The notes under the pieces are model-generated. The model saw only the letters and a list, made by a program, of their open reading frames with translations. It searched no databases and was not told the origin of the DNA. Both the position numbers and the translations under genes were made by a program. Shown piece after piece: positions 24,684-32,616 of a stretch of 35,130 bases of DNA. The first letter of the stretch is position 1, and every line of letters starts with the position of its first letter. Source of the stretch: Planktothrix sp. PCC 11201 (GTDB taxonomy: Bacteria > Cyanobacteriota > Cyanobacteriia > Cyanobacteriales > Microcoleaceae); contig NZ_LT797688.1 of assembly GCF_900009135.1 (NCBI RefSeq), positions 118,120 through 153,249 on the forward strand, in the 5' to 3' direction.

Positions 24684-24728
24684 GTTGTTGGGCTTTAGCC
24701 CCTCCAGAAAGCGCTAAAGCTCAACAAC
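24684..24728. repeat. Imperfect palindrome after sbcC
   Basis: Arms of 16 bases, gttgttgggctttagc (24684-24699) and gctaaagctcaacaac (24713-24728), pair with one mismatch around a 13-base loop. It lies 38 bases after sbcC. It looks like the dispersed GGGCTTTAGCCC-type palindromes I know from filamentous cyanobacteria and may also end transcription, although no U run follows. Confidence 0.65.
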
Positions 24729-24873
24729 AAACTTACGATTATTAGGTCTGTTTAAATTGCATAGAGCAACTCATAAACCTAGTTTATTATCAAGTTATAA
24801 AATTACATTAGAAACTTGACAATCATCAAAATAATAATTAAAATATCAGTATATAGCTTATTTTTTAAGAACA

Positions 24874-25581
24874 ATGGCAACCTCAATCGCCAGTTTCAAA
24901 ATAACCTGGGAACCCCTTCCCGATGATTTTATTTTACCGGATGATCCTGTGGATAATATTAATCAACCTGCATTAGCCGCCGCCTTAACAGATAGTTTAC
25001 AAAATGCGGGAAAACTCCCCCCTAATAGTTTAACTCCAACCAATTATGGAATTTGTGCAACGGTTAATGACAAAATAGTCATTAAAGCCCCAGACTGGGC
25101 ATTTATTCCAGAAATTCGAGTTCCCAGAACCGATATTCAACGCAGTTATACCCCGCAATTACAAGGGGATATTCCGCTTTTAGTCATAGAATTTCTGTCT
25201 GATACCGAAGGCGGAGAATATTCGATTAAATCAACCTATCCTCCGGGGAAATGGTTTTTCTATCAAACGATTTTGCAAGTCAAGTATTATGTAATTTTTG
25301 AGCCACAGCAGGGCATTTTAGAAGTCTACGTTTTAAATGAAAATGGAGAATATCAGTTACAAACTGCTAATGCTAATAGCCGTTATTTTATCCCCGAAAT
25401 GAACTTATATTTAGGAGTTTGGCAAGGAACTCGAGAAAACAGAACCGGATATTGGTTGCGATGGTGGGATGAAAGCGAAAGCCTATTATTATGGGGATTT
25501 GAATTAGCAGAAATTGAACATCAACGGGCGGAAAGATTAGCTGCACAATTACGAGCAGCAGGTATTGAACCCGAAGTTTAA
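24874..25581 (+). CDS. Uma2 family (DUF820) putative nuclease, long type
   Basis: A 235-residue Uma2 protein, longer than and only distantly related to the one at 20852-21415. Central markers are KAPDWAFIPE (the PD-like Asp) and IPLLVIEFLSDTEGGEYS (the Glu). The C-terminal helix (AEIEHQRAERLAAQLRAAGI), with its ERLAAQLRAAGIEP ending, is typical of this cyanobacterial subgroup. Predicted cytoplasmic, PD-(D/E)xK-like fold, function unproven. It has no overlap with neighbours: 227 bases after sbcC with a palindrome in between, and 32 bases before the PuuE-like gene, so it may share a transcript with the latter. Confidence 0.88.
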   Translation: MATSIASFKITWEPLPDDFILPDDPVDNINQPALAAALTDSLQNAGKLPPNSLTPTNYGICATVNDKIVIKAPDWAFIPEIRVPRTDIQRSYTPQLQGDIPLLVIEFLSDTEGGEYSIKSTYPPGKWFFYQTILQVKYYVIFEPQQGILEVYVLNENGEYQLQTANANSRYFIPEMNLYLGVWQGTRENRTGYWLRWWDESESLLLWGFELAEIEHQRAERLAAQLRAAGIEPEV

Positions 25582-25613
25582 TTAAACTGAATGGCTTGGA
25601 GAAAATTGATCGG

Positions 25614-26540
25614 ATGTCTGAATATTATCCCCGAAATATGATCGGTTATGGTCGCCATACCCCCGATCCAAAATGGCCGAATCAAGCCCGAATTGCGGTA
25701 CAATTTGTGATTAATTATGAAGAAGGCGGCGAGAATTGTGTTCTACATGGCGATCAATCTTCCGAAGCTTTTTTATCAGAAATTATTGGGGCTGAACCCT
25801 TTCATGGACTGCGCCATTTAAACATGGAATCGATTTATGAATATGGCAGCAGAGCGGGGTTTTGGCGGCTGTATCGGCTGTTTACCCAACGTCATATCCC
25901 CGTGACCGTTTATGGAATTGCCATGGCCTTAGAACGCAACCCAGAAGCCGTTGCAGCCATGTTAGAGGCGGACTGGGAAATTGCTAGTCATGGTTATCGC
26001 TGGATTGATTATAAATATTTTGATGAAGAAATGGAGCGGGAACATCTACAAAAAGCGATCGCCATTCATACCAAAGTTACCGGAAATTCTCCCCTGGGTT
26101 GGTATACCGGACGCACCAGTCCCCATACCCGCAAATTAGTCGTAGAAGCTGGAGGATTTTTGTATGATGCTGATAGTTATGCCGATGATTTACCCTATTG
26201 GATTTATGATTATGGAAAGCCCCATTTAGTGATTCCCTATACCCTTGATAATAATGATATGCGATTTGCTACCAATCAAGGGTTTAACTGTGGTGATCAA
26301 TTTTTTACCTATTTAAAAGATGCCTTTGATTTGTTATATTCAGAGGGAGAAACCGCACCTAAAATGATGAGTATTGGGTTACATTGTCGTTTAGTAGGTA
26401 GACCCGGACGGGCGGCGGCATTGGCTCGATTTTTAGATTATATTCAAAATCATGATCACGTTTGGATCTGTCGTCGGGTTGATATTGCTAATCATTGGTA
26501 TGAGTATAATAGACCCATACCCGAAAACGACGGTCAATGA
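25614..26540 (+). CDS. Polysaccharide deacetylase family protein, PuuE allantoinase-like
   Basis: A 308-residue carbohydrate-esterase-4-like protein closest to PuuE, the cofactor-independent allantoinase that opens the hydantoin ring of allantoin. Typical blocks are YPRNMIGYGRHTPDPKWPN, AVQFVINYEEGGENCVLHGD, HGYRWIDY, and LGWYTGRTSPHTRKLV; the SIGLHCRLVGRPGR block near the C terminus is also a PuuE hallmark. The true polysaccharide deacetylases have a metal-binding H-x3-H; the PuuE-type pattern differs, so chitin or peptidoglycan deacetylation is less likely. No signal peptide. The open frame starts at TTG 25596, but ATG 25614 (MSEYYPRNM) matches the family. No other ureide or urate gene is near, so the in vivo substrate is not certain. 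Confidence 0.85.
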   Translation: MSEYYPRNMIGYGRHTPDPKWPNQARIAVQFVINYEEGGENCVLHGDQSSEAFLSEIIGAEPFHGLRHLNMESIYEYGSRAGFWRLYRLFTQRHIPVTVYGIAMALERNPEAVAAMLEADWEIASHGYRWIDYKYFDEEMEREHLQKAIAIHTKVTGNSPLGWYTGRTSPHTRKLVVEAGGFLYDADSYADDLPYWIYDYGKPHLVIPYTLDNNDMRFATNQGFNCGDQFFTYLKDAFDLLYSEGETAPKMMSIGLHCRLVGRPGRAAALARFLDYIQNHDHVWICRRVDIANHWYEYNRPIPENDGQ

Positions 26541-26567
26541 TTAATCAATTTTAACTTAAAAAATATT

Positions 26568-27212
26568 ATGACAGACACAACTGTTACTCTCGATAATAAT
26601 ACCTTTGTGTTTTTATTGGGAACCGATAACAATGATACCATATTAGGAGGGGTAGAAAATGACTTAATATTAGGACTTTCTGGGAATGATTTTTTATCGG
26701 GAAATTTAGGTAATGATTGGTTAAATGGAAATCTGGGTAATGATGCAGTTGTCGGAAATGAAGGCAATGATACCCTTTATGGAGGGCAAAATAATGATGT
26801 TTTAGATGGTCGAATTGGAGATGATTTACTATTTGGAAATTTAGATAGTGATGACCTAACCGGAGATGGGGGAAATGATACCTTATTTGGCGGTCAAGGA
26901 ACAGATATTCTGCGAGGAAATGATGGGGATGACTGGTTATATGGAGATAAGGATAATGATACTTTAATTGGAGGGTCTGGACGCGATCGCTTTATCCTAG
27001 CGAATAATTCAGGAAGCGATACTATCAATGACTTTACCCAAAGTGAAGATATAATTAGTTTAACTGGAGGGTTAACCTTTGCCCAATTAACTTTAGTTTC
27101 TGATCTGAATAATACCCTAATTCGTGTTACCAGTAGTAACGAAATATTAGCCACATTAATTGACGTTTCTGCGAATAGCTTAAATAGCAACGATTTTAAT
27201 ATCCTATCTTAA
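26568..27212 (+). CDS. RTX-type calcium-binding repeat protein
   Basis: A 214-residue protein made mainly of about 14 nonapeptides of the GGxGxDxUx type (for example GGVENDLIL, GNLGNDWLN, GGQGTDILR, GGSGRDRFI) between residues about 19 and 145. These fold as a calcium-filled parallel beta-roll. The last part (SGSDTINDFTQSEDIISL) is the usual cap of cyanobacterial RTX proteins and probably carries the uncleaved C-terminal secretion signal for a type I exporter. No N-terminal signal peptide and no enzyme domain, so it is a bare repeat protein, perhaps surface-associated. It ends eight bases before the next gene and follows the PuuE-like gene by 27 bases, which suggests one operon. No exporter genes are in the window. 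Confidence 0.9.
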   Translation: MTDTTVTLDNNTFVFLLGTDNNDTILGGVENDLILGLSGNDFLSGNLGNDWLNGNLGNDAVVGNEGNDTLYGGQNNDVLDGRIGDDLLFGNLDSDDLTGDGGNDTLFGGQGTDILRGNDGDDWLYGDKDNDTLIGGSGRDRFILANNSGSDTINDFTQSEDIISLTGGLTFAQLTLVSDLNNTLIRVTSSNEILATLIDVSANSLNSNDFNILS

Positions 27213-27220
27213 ATTTAACC

Positions 27221-28240
27221 ATGTCTCAACAGATATACCCCCTTAATATTAATATTCATCCCCAACTGGAAAAATCCCTAGGCTATCATTCTAACAATCG
27301 ATGGGTAGCTTGGTATTGGGAATCTGATATTGAACAAGCATTCTTTACCGATGGTCAAAATTTAGGAACAACTTCGGCTTTATCTTGGCAAATTTTATTA
27401 CAACATCCCAATATTAGTTCCAGTTTACAACAGTATTTCCCTGACCCGAATCAGCAATATGGGTTACTTTTAGATCGAAAAAACCGTAACCTTTATATCG
27501 CAGAGGGAAAACTGATTCAAAATTTATTAGAACAACCCGATAGTCTGAATTTACTTGCTTGTTTAGAGAATCAGAATCAGTCGTTTTCTAATATTAAATA
27601 TCAATGGAATCAAATCACCCATAATCCTTTACTGTTAAATCTATTAAAATGGGTTCCCTTAACTGTTGGTGTTATTTTTGTCACTATATTAGGCTTAAAA
27701 ACCGTATCTTCCCTAATTCCTAAAGTCGAACAGCAATTAAGATTAACTCCCCCTTCTCAACCAATTGTAGCTGGAAATCAAACCTGTGGAGTCGGAGGAT
27801 CTGATGATTTTAACCATTATGTGATTAAAACATCCCAGTCAAAAGAACTACATTTAATTGGAGTCTATGAAGCCGATCCTAATCATAGTGGAAATCAACG
27901 TTCTCCGGGTACAATTTCCGTTAACATTAACCGTCAGAATCAACCCATAATATTAGCTTTATCATCCTATGAACCCGTCACCTGGAAACTGGATATTAAG
28001 CCCGGGGTTATAATTGAAAAAATAATTTTAAATGGATATTATGATCAAAATATTATCGGGGTTTCGGGAATTCCAATTGAGGAGTATAGTCAAGAAGGAA
28101 CCCGTCAAACTTTAGGAAATTTTCCCTATCAATGGAATAGTGTTTCTTCCACTCTGATTAATCAACTTCAACAAAAAACAGGACTTGAAATTACCGCCTT
28201 TCAAGGTTGTTATCGGGGCACAGATTTCAAAATAGATTAA
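27221..28240 (+). CDS. Single-pass membrane protein of unknown function
   Basis: A 339-residue protein not assigned to a named family. Residues 1-140 are soluble and tryptophan-rich (WVAWYWESDIEQAFF, LLLDRKNRNLYIAEGKLI). One membrane helix lies at about 146-168 (VPLTVGVIFVTILGLKTV). The rest, about 183-339, is a beta-rich domain with LHLIGVYEADPNHSG, ISVNINRQNQPIILALSSYEP, and EKIILNGYYDQNIIGVSGIP. I have a memory of similar VGVYE/LSSYEPV domains in other bacterial proteins, without a known role. Two cysteines (TCGVGG near 188, GCYRG near the C terminus) could form a disulfide if this part is periplasmic. It starts eight bases after the RTX gene, so the two are probably made together; assembly or anchoring of the RTX protein is a guess. 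Confidence 0.72.
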   Translation: MSQQIYPLNINIHPQLEKSLGYHSNNRWVAWYWESDIEQAFFTDGQNLGTTSALSWQILLQHPNISSSLQQYFPDPNQQYGLLLDRKNRNLYIAEGKLIQNLLEQPDSLNLLACLENQNQSFSNIKYQWNQITHNPLLLNLLKWVPLTVGVIFVTILGLKTVSSLIPKVEQQLRLTPPSQPIVAGNQTCGVGGSDDFNHYVIKTSQSKELHLIGVYEADPNHSGNQRSPGTISVNINRQNQPIILALSSYEPVTWKLDIKPGVIIEKIILNGYYDQNIIGVSGIPIEEYSQEGTRQTLGNFPYQWNSVSSTLINQLQQKTGLEITAFQGCYRGTDFKID

Positions 28241-28288
28241 ATATGGAATAGGAATCAGTCAATAAATCAACTCTTACACTGATAACTG

Positions 28289-28349
28289 GTAGGGGCGGGT
28301 TCTGTGATATCTTTGTTAATTACCTAAATCTCGATGAACCCGCCCCTAC
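28289..28349. repeat. Perfect 14-base inverted repeat (MITE-like palindrome)
   Basis: Arms gtaggggcgggttc (28289-28302) and gaacccgcccctac (28336-28349) are exact reverse complements around a 33-base AT-rich centre. The element lies in the spacer between two convergent genes and is of a kind common in Oscillatoriales. It is not linked to a transposase. One arm-like copy (taggggcgggttc) occurs alone at 6563-6575. Confidence 0.75.
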
Positions 28350-28358
28350 AACTAAAAA

Positions 28359-28913
28359 TCATTGTTTTTGTTCAACTCCAAAACCCACTAATAATACGGT
28401 TTCTAAGGGGTGATCATCTATCGGTCGTTGATAATTAATAATCCGACGAATTCTTAACTTTGGATTAATTAAAGTAATCGAATCGACCGAAACAACACTG
28501 GTGTAGGTCGTTTTCATTAACAATTCCCGGGTTTCCGTATGGTAGCGAAAATGAGAGACCATCGGTTTCGCTTCCTCATAGGCTTTGTCCCGCAGATAAT
28601 CTCCTTCAATAATCGGGAAATCTAATTTTTTAGGGACAAAAAGAATATTTAATTCCTGGGAAACCTCATCCCCTTTTTCTGAAACCGTTTGAAACGCCAG
28701 TCGATATCCGGGGAGAGTCTGTAATTCTAAATTTGTTGATAAACGGTGATTATCTTCTAAGACTTTGGCTTTAGCCCCATTGTCTAGGGGATGAATCACA
28801 AATTCGGTATGCGATCGCTCAACTTCCCGATAACTTAGATAATGATAGGTACGTTCTGTGATCCATTGACCCACACAATGATCGAAAAACTCCTGGAATT
28901 GTCCAATCGACAT
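28359..28913 (-). CDS. Phycobiliprotein lyase, CpcS/CpeS family
   Basis: A 184-residue lipocalin-like chromophore lyase that attaches a bilin to a cysteine of phycobiliproteins, as part of phycobilisome assembly. The sequence begins MSIGQFQEFFDHCVGQWITE, then TYHYLSYREVERSHTEF, in line with the S-type lyases; the strand blocks YRLAFQTVSEKG and SHFRYHTETRELLMKT, with IRRIINYQRP close to the end, fit the ten-stranded barrel. The frame goes back to 28970, but the ATG at 28913 is the start that matches the family; the extra 19 codons are not conserved-looking. No phycobiliprotein or other lyase gene is nearby. CpcS, CpeS, CpcU and CpcT-type members cannot be separated with certainty by eye, so no symbol is given. 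Confidence 0.85.
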   Translation of the reverse strand: MSIGQFQEFFDHCVGQWITERTYHYLSYREVERSHTEFVIHPLDNGAKAKVLEDNHRLSTNLELQTLPGYRLAFQTVSEKGDEVSQELNILFVPKKLDFPIIEGDYLRDKAYEEAKPMVSHFRYHTETRELLMKTTYTSVVSVDSITLINPKLRIRRIINYQRPIDDHPLETVLLVGFGVEQKQ

Positions 28914-29023
28914 AATGAATATCACTCCTCTTAAATCATCTTTGCAACAGTTTTTAACATTTTTTAGCAAAAATCCCTAGTGATTCTAAGATCTAAACTA
29001 AATTATCCTGTTGATGAACTCCT

Positions 29024-30646
29024 GTGATTGACCCGGAATGTTTAGCCTATAGCGTCGGCCATGCAGGGGAAGGTGTCTGTCTGTTGGTGCGGATAGGATC
29101 TCATCGCATTCTATTAGATTGTGGTATTCAGGACATTTCACCCCTATTAGCATCCTCAGATCAACCCCTGGCCGACTTGGTTCTCTGTTCCCATGCCCAT
29201 GCGGATCATGCTCAAGGTTTACTCGCCTTTCATCAGGCATTTCCAGAAATTCCCATCTATGGGAGTCAGGTTACAACCCAACTGTTAGTCCTCAACTGGC
29301 CAGACTGGGAACCCGATCCCCATATCCCCCTATGTCACCCCTTACCCTGGGATTCTCCCGTTGAAATCCAGCCAGGACTCAGTGTTACCTTGTTTCCGGC
29401 GGGTCATTTACCCGGGGCGGCGGTAATTTTAATCAATTATGTAACACCCGAACGCAACTATAAACTAATTTACACCGGAGATTTTTTTCTCTCCAATTCT
29501 CGCCTAGTCGAAGGCTTACCCCTGGGGGAGTTGCGCGGACTCAAACCCGACGTTTTAATCCTAGAAGGCAGTTATGGAACGGCGCGCCATCCCCATCGTC
29601 GTCAACTGGAAAACCAACTAGCAGAACGCTTATATCGGGCAATAGAAGCCCAATATTGCCTCCTCCTGCCGACACCAACTTTGGGGTTAGGACAAGAATT
29701 GTTGATGTTGCTTCGCAGTCACCATTATTTTACCGGGCGAGATCTCGATATTTGGGTTGACGGCAGTGTCGCCACCGGATGTGATATTTACCTGCAACTC
29801 CTGCCCCATTTCCCCGCCAGCGTTCAGAATTTTGCCCAACATCAGCCCCTATTTTGGGATGACCGGATTCGCCCCAGAGTCCGACGACTCACCCCGGAAC
29901 ACCGCTCCCAACTCGGTCAAACGCCCTGTATTGTTCTCACCGATGAATCTGCCGATTGGAATTCCTATTGGGCCGATTCCATCCTGCCTTGGATGTTATT
30001 TTTACCCCAAAAACCCGGCCAAACCCTCGATATTATTCTGACTCCCGAATCGGAAGAAACGGGCTTTAGTCCCTGTATACCAAAGGTTGAAACCTATTTC
30101 ATCTCGGAACATTGTGACGGCCCTGGGACAACCCAACTGATTCATAACCTGCGACCCCAACATATTATTTTTGTTCACGGATCTCCCACCTATTTAGGGG
30201 ATTTGACCAATTTAGAAGAACTCAGAAACCGCTATCAACTCCATACCCCCAACCCCGGAACCCTTGTCGAGTTACCCATTGGAGAAACCTTCATCCAGCC
30301 GCCCCTGGCTGAAATTGAGTATGAGGGGGAGATTGCCGAGTTTGAAACTCAAATTCACATTACCCTTCCCCCAGGGTTAACCACCGATCCGCGCTGGTTA
30401 GGTTTTGCCGATACGGGGTTAGTAGAAGCCCGATGGCAAGGGGAAGAATTAGTATTGCGGGGGATTTCCCAACGGGAGTTCCTGAGTCAAGGCAGCGATC
30501 GCCCCATTCCCCGAGATCTCGATTGTTGTGGGAATTGCCAATACTATCGGGGACAACGCTGTTGGAATCAATCCTCGGCTCTTTATAGCTTCAAAGTCAC
30601 CTCCGATGGTTACTGCCCAATGTTTGAATCCATCGAAAGGATTTAA
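29024..30646 (+). CDS. Beta-CASP family metallo-hydrolase with C-terminal Cys cluster
   Basis: A 540-residue metallo-beta-lactamase-fold protein of the beta-CASP (RNA- or DNA-cutting) branch. Zinc ligands: H57-A-H59-A-D61-H62, His128 (PAGHLPG), Asp153 (YTGDFFL). Beta-CASP motifs: A is Glu181 (LILEGSYG), B is His363 (SEHCDGPGT), C is His385 (VHGSP). So both metal sites and the CASP motifs are complete and the enzyme should be active as a nuclease, like CPSF73/YSH1-type bacterial relatives; RNase J is a different subgroup. After residue 420 a separate C-terminal part ends in a cysteine cluster (Cys501, 502, 505, 513, 531) that may bind zinc or iron-sulfur. Start GTG at 29024; no other in-frame start is near. 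The bilin lyase is divergent, 110 bases away. Confidence 0.88.
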   Translation: MIDPECLAYSVGHAGEGVCLLVRIGSHRILLDCGIQDISPLLASSDQPLADLVLCSHAHADHAQGLLAFHQAFPEIPIYGSQVTTQLLVLNWPDWEPDPHIPLCHPLPWDSPVEIQPGLSVTLFPAGHLPGAAVILINYVTPERNYKLIYTGDFFLSNSRLVEGLPLGELRGLKPDVLILEGSYGTARHPHRRQLENQLAERLYRAIEAQYCLLLPTPTLGLGQELLMLLRSHHYFTGRDLDIWVDGSVATGCDIYLQLLPHFPASVQNFAQHQPLFWDDRIRPRVRRLTPEHRSQLGQTPCIVLTDESADWNSYWADSILPWMLFLPQKPGQTLDIILTPESEETGFSPCIPKVETYFISEHCDGPGTTQLIHNLRPQHIIFVHGSPTYLGDLTNLEELRNRYQLHTPNPGTLVELPIGETFIQPPLAEIEYEGEIAEFETQIHITLPPGLTTDPRWLGFADTGLVEARWQGEELVLRGISQREFLSQGSDRPIPRDLDCCGNCQYYRGQRCWNQSSALYSFKVTSDGYCPMFESIERI

Positions 30647-30691
30647 TCGGTTAAATTAAGTTTAAAATAGATTAAGTTCTTAATATTTCCC

Positions 30692-31228
30692 ATGAAAAAA
30701 TCAGTCTTGTCTATCGGTCAAATTTCCGGTTTTTCTATATTGTTAACGGCGATTATATTTGTTAGCAGTCTATTAGGATTAGTGCCTTCAGCTTTGGCTA
30801 ATACTACTTCTGTGTCTCCAATCATAGCTAGTATATTTTCTTTTTCTGGAAATCGACCCACAAACCTCGGCATTAAACAAGAAAAATTTGCCCCCTGTCC
30901 CACTTCTCCCAATTGTGTTTCCAGTCAAAGCCTAGATGCCCAACATCAAATTGAACCGTTTACCTATCAAGATACTGCTAAAAAAGCCTTTGAAAAGCTT
31001 AAAACAATTCTTGAAAATACTGAAAATGCCAAAGTTATTACGGCTGAAACAAATTATATTTACGCCGAATTTACTTCAGATTTGATGGGATTTGTGGATG
31101 ATGTGGAATTTTATTTAGACGAAAAAGAGGATTTAATTCAAGTGCGTTCTGCCTCTCGTTTAGGGGAATCAGATTTAGGAGTAAATCGGAAACGAATTGA
31201 AGATATCCGAGCCAAATTTCAATTGTAG
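30692..31228 (+). CDS. DUF1499 family exported protein
   Basis: A 178-residue protein with an N-terminal signal peptide (MKKSVLSIGQ, a hydrophobic core FSILLTAIIFVSSLLGLV and an ALA cleavage site at about residue 36). The mature part shows the DUF1499 signature: FAPCPTSPNCVSSQSLD (two cysteines six residues apart), YAEFTSDLMGFVDDVEFYLD, and VRSASRLGESDLGVNRKRIE. Members occur in cyanobacteria and chloroplasts, where they are thought to be lumenal or periplasmic; no activity is known. It starts 45 bases after the beta-CASP gene and ends before a terminator at 31231. Confidence 0.93.
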   Translation: MKKSVLSIGQISGFSILLTAIIFVSSLLGLVPSALANTTSVSPIIASIFSFSGNRPTNLGIKQEKFAPCPTSPNCVSSQSLDAQHQIEPFTYQDTAKKAFEKLKTILENTENAKVITAETNYIYAEFTSDLMGFVDDVEFYLDEKEDLIQVRSASRLGESDLGVNRKRIEDIRAKFQL

Positions 31229-31230
31229 TA

Positions 31231-31244
31231 AGCCCTTCAGGGCT
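31231..31244 (+). terminator. Terminator after the DUF1499 gene
   Basis: AGCCC (31231-31235) and GGGCT (31240-31244) close on a TTCA loop and are followed by TTCTT, a compact rho-independent type hairpin two bases after the stop codon. Confidence 0.65.
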
Positions 31245-31272
31245 TTCTTAAACCATTAATCCTCAAAAAAAC

Positions 31273-31303
31273 AAAATCCCCTACAAAAATTGTAGGAGAT
31301 TTT
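31273..31303 (-). terminator. Rho-independent terminator of psbD
   Basis: Arms at 31273-31285 and 31291-31303 pair over 13 bases. On the minus-strand RNA the single non-Watson-Crick position is a G-U pair, whereas on the plus strand it is an A-C clash. On the minus strand a run of seven U follows within ten bases. So it is built to stop psbD transcription, 50 bases after its stop codon. Confidence 0.75.
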
Positions 31304-31353
31304 AAAATTAATCAGATGTTTTTAAGAATGTCCTGAATAATTAGACTCTCTAA

Positions 31354-32412
31354 TTACAGAGCATTACCGCGAGGTAGCACTTCTTCAGGGAAAATAAAGT
31401 TTTCGTGGGGTTGATCCGCAGGAGCCATCCAAGCCCGCAGACCTTCATTTAACAGAATGTTCTTGGTATAGAACGTTTCAAATTCAGGATCTTCCGCCGC
31501 CCGTAATTCCTGGGAGACGAAATCATAAGCCCGTAGGTTCAGTGCTAAACCCACAATCCCGATGGAACTCATCCACAAGCCCGTGACGGGCACAAACAAC
31601 ATGAAGAAGTGTAACCAGCGTTTGTTGGAAAAAGCAATCCCGAAAATTTGTGACCAGAAGCGGTTGGCGGTCACCATCGAATAGGTTTCTTCCGCTTGAG
31701 TTGGTTCAAAAGCCCGGAACGTATTGGCTTTGTCTCCATCTTCAAACAGAGTATTTTCCACCGTCGCTCCGTGAATAGCGCACAACAGCGCACCACCCAA
31801 GATTCCCGCCACTCCCATCATGTGGAAGGGGTTCAGCGTCCAGTTATGGAAGCCTTGCAGGAACAGAATAAACCGGAAGATTCCAGCTACCCCAAAGCTA
31901 GGGCCAAAGAACCAACTAGACTGACCCAAGGGGTACATCAGAAATACACTGACGAACACCGCAATCGGCCCAGTAAAGGCAATGGCGTTATAGGGACGAA
32001 TACCGACTAAACGGGCAATTTCCAACTGACGCAGACAAAAGCCGATCAGGGCAAAAGCACCGTGGAGGGCAATAAAAGCCCATAAACCGCCCAGTTGACA
32101 CCAGCGAGTGAAATCCCACTGAGCTTCCGGCCCCCAGAGGAACAGCAGGGAATGTCCCAAGCTGTTGGCGGGGCTACTGACGGCGGCGGTGATGAAATTG
32201 CAGCCTTCTAAATAAGAGCTTGCTAAACCGTGGGTGTACCAGGAAGTCACAAAGGTTGTTCCAGTTAACCAGCCACCGAGAGCTAGATAAGCACAGGGGA
32301 ACAGCAGAACTCCTGACCAACCCACGAAGACGAAGCGATCGCGTTTGAGCCAGTCGTCGAGGATGTCAAAGGTGCCTCTCTCAACCTGCGGTCTTTCGAC
32401 TGCAATAGTCAT
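31354..32412 (-). CDS. psbD: Photosystem II D2 protein, stand-alone copy
   Basis: One of the two core subunits of the photosystem II reaction centre in the thylakoid membrane; 352 residues, the normal length. Essential residues are present: His117 (peripheral chlorophyll), Gln129, Tyr160 (YD), His189, His197 (chlorophyll of the special pair), iron ligands in [12 protein letters not shown] and the NKRWLHFF block, and the usual end [12 protein letters not shown]. The true start is ATG at 32412 (MTIAV), with GGAG ten bases before; an upstream in-frame TTG at 32418 should not be used. psbC, which overlaps psbD1 in cyanobacteria, does not follow, so this is a second, solitary copy. Compared with D2 sequences I remember, it has several odd residues (Trp99 for Gly, Ala121 for Gly, Cys126 for Met, Leu130 for Phe, Gly148 and Gly170 for Ala). 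Confidence 0.97.
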   Translation of the reverse strand: MTIAVERPQVERGTFDILDDWLKRDRFVFVGWSGVLLFPCAYLALGGWLTGTTFVTSWYTHGLASSYLEGCNFITAAVSSPANSLGHSLLFLWGPEAQWDFTRWCQLGGLWAFIALHGAFALIGFCLRQLEIARLVGIRPYNAIAFTGPIAVFVSVFLMYPLGQSSWFFGPSFGVAGIFRFILFLQGFHNWTLNPFHMMGVAGILGGALLCAIHGATVENTLFEDGDKANTFRAFEPTQAEETYSMVTANRFWSQIFGIAFSNKRWLHFFMLFVPVTGLWMSSIGIVGLALNLRAYDFVSQELRAAEDPEFETFYTKNILLNEGLRAWMAPADQPHENFIFPEEVLPRGNAL

Positions 32413-32480
32413 GGACAAAAATCTCCGAATATATAATTACAAGTCGTAAAGGGATTAGGACTCATGTTAAGCATCTCTCA

Positions 32481-32494
32481 TCTGCTATAGCAGA
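32481..32494. promoter_or_regulatory. Perfect palindrome in the psbD leader
   Basis: TCTGCTATAGCAGA is self-complementary over 14 bases, with a further CTCA/TGAG pair outside a small bulge. It lies about 70 bases before the psbD start inside the predicted leader, so it may be an mRNA stability hairpin or an operator. Confidence 0.5.
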
Positions 32495-32543
32495 ATCTGA
32501 GAAATTTTATGAGTACCGTTAATGTTTCTTTACGTCTGTTGAC

Positions 32544-32572
32544 ATTATAGAGGTAAATCTTCAGTTGATCAA
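32544..32572 (-). promoter_or_regulatory. psbD promoter
   Basis: On the minus strand TTGATC (32572-32567) is followed after 17 bases by a perfect TATAAT (32549-32544). Transcription would begin near 32537 and give a leader of about 125 bases. No other gene lies in 32413-32759; the rest of this stretch holds the gatC terminator and a heptad repeat. Confidence 0.65.
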
Positions 32573-32616
32573 CTCCCCAGCCACCAGAATTCAAAAAAAA
32601 TCCCACAACAACCCAA

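Noticed and set aside
26894-27190. A 98-codon minus-strand frame opposite the RTX gene.
   Set aside because: Shadow of the repetitive GGxGxD codons; no family features.
31354-32412. Part of a far-red-light photoacclimation (FaRLiP) cluster.
   Set aside because: No psbA, psbB, psbC, psaA or rfpABC genes are near; the odd D2 residues alone do not prove it.
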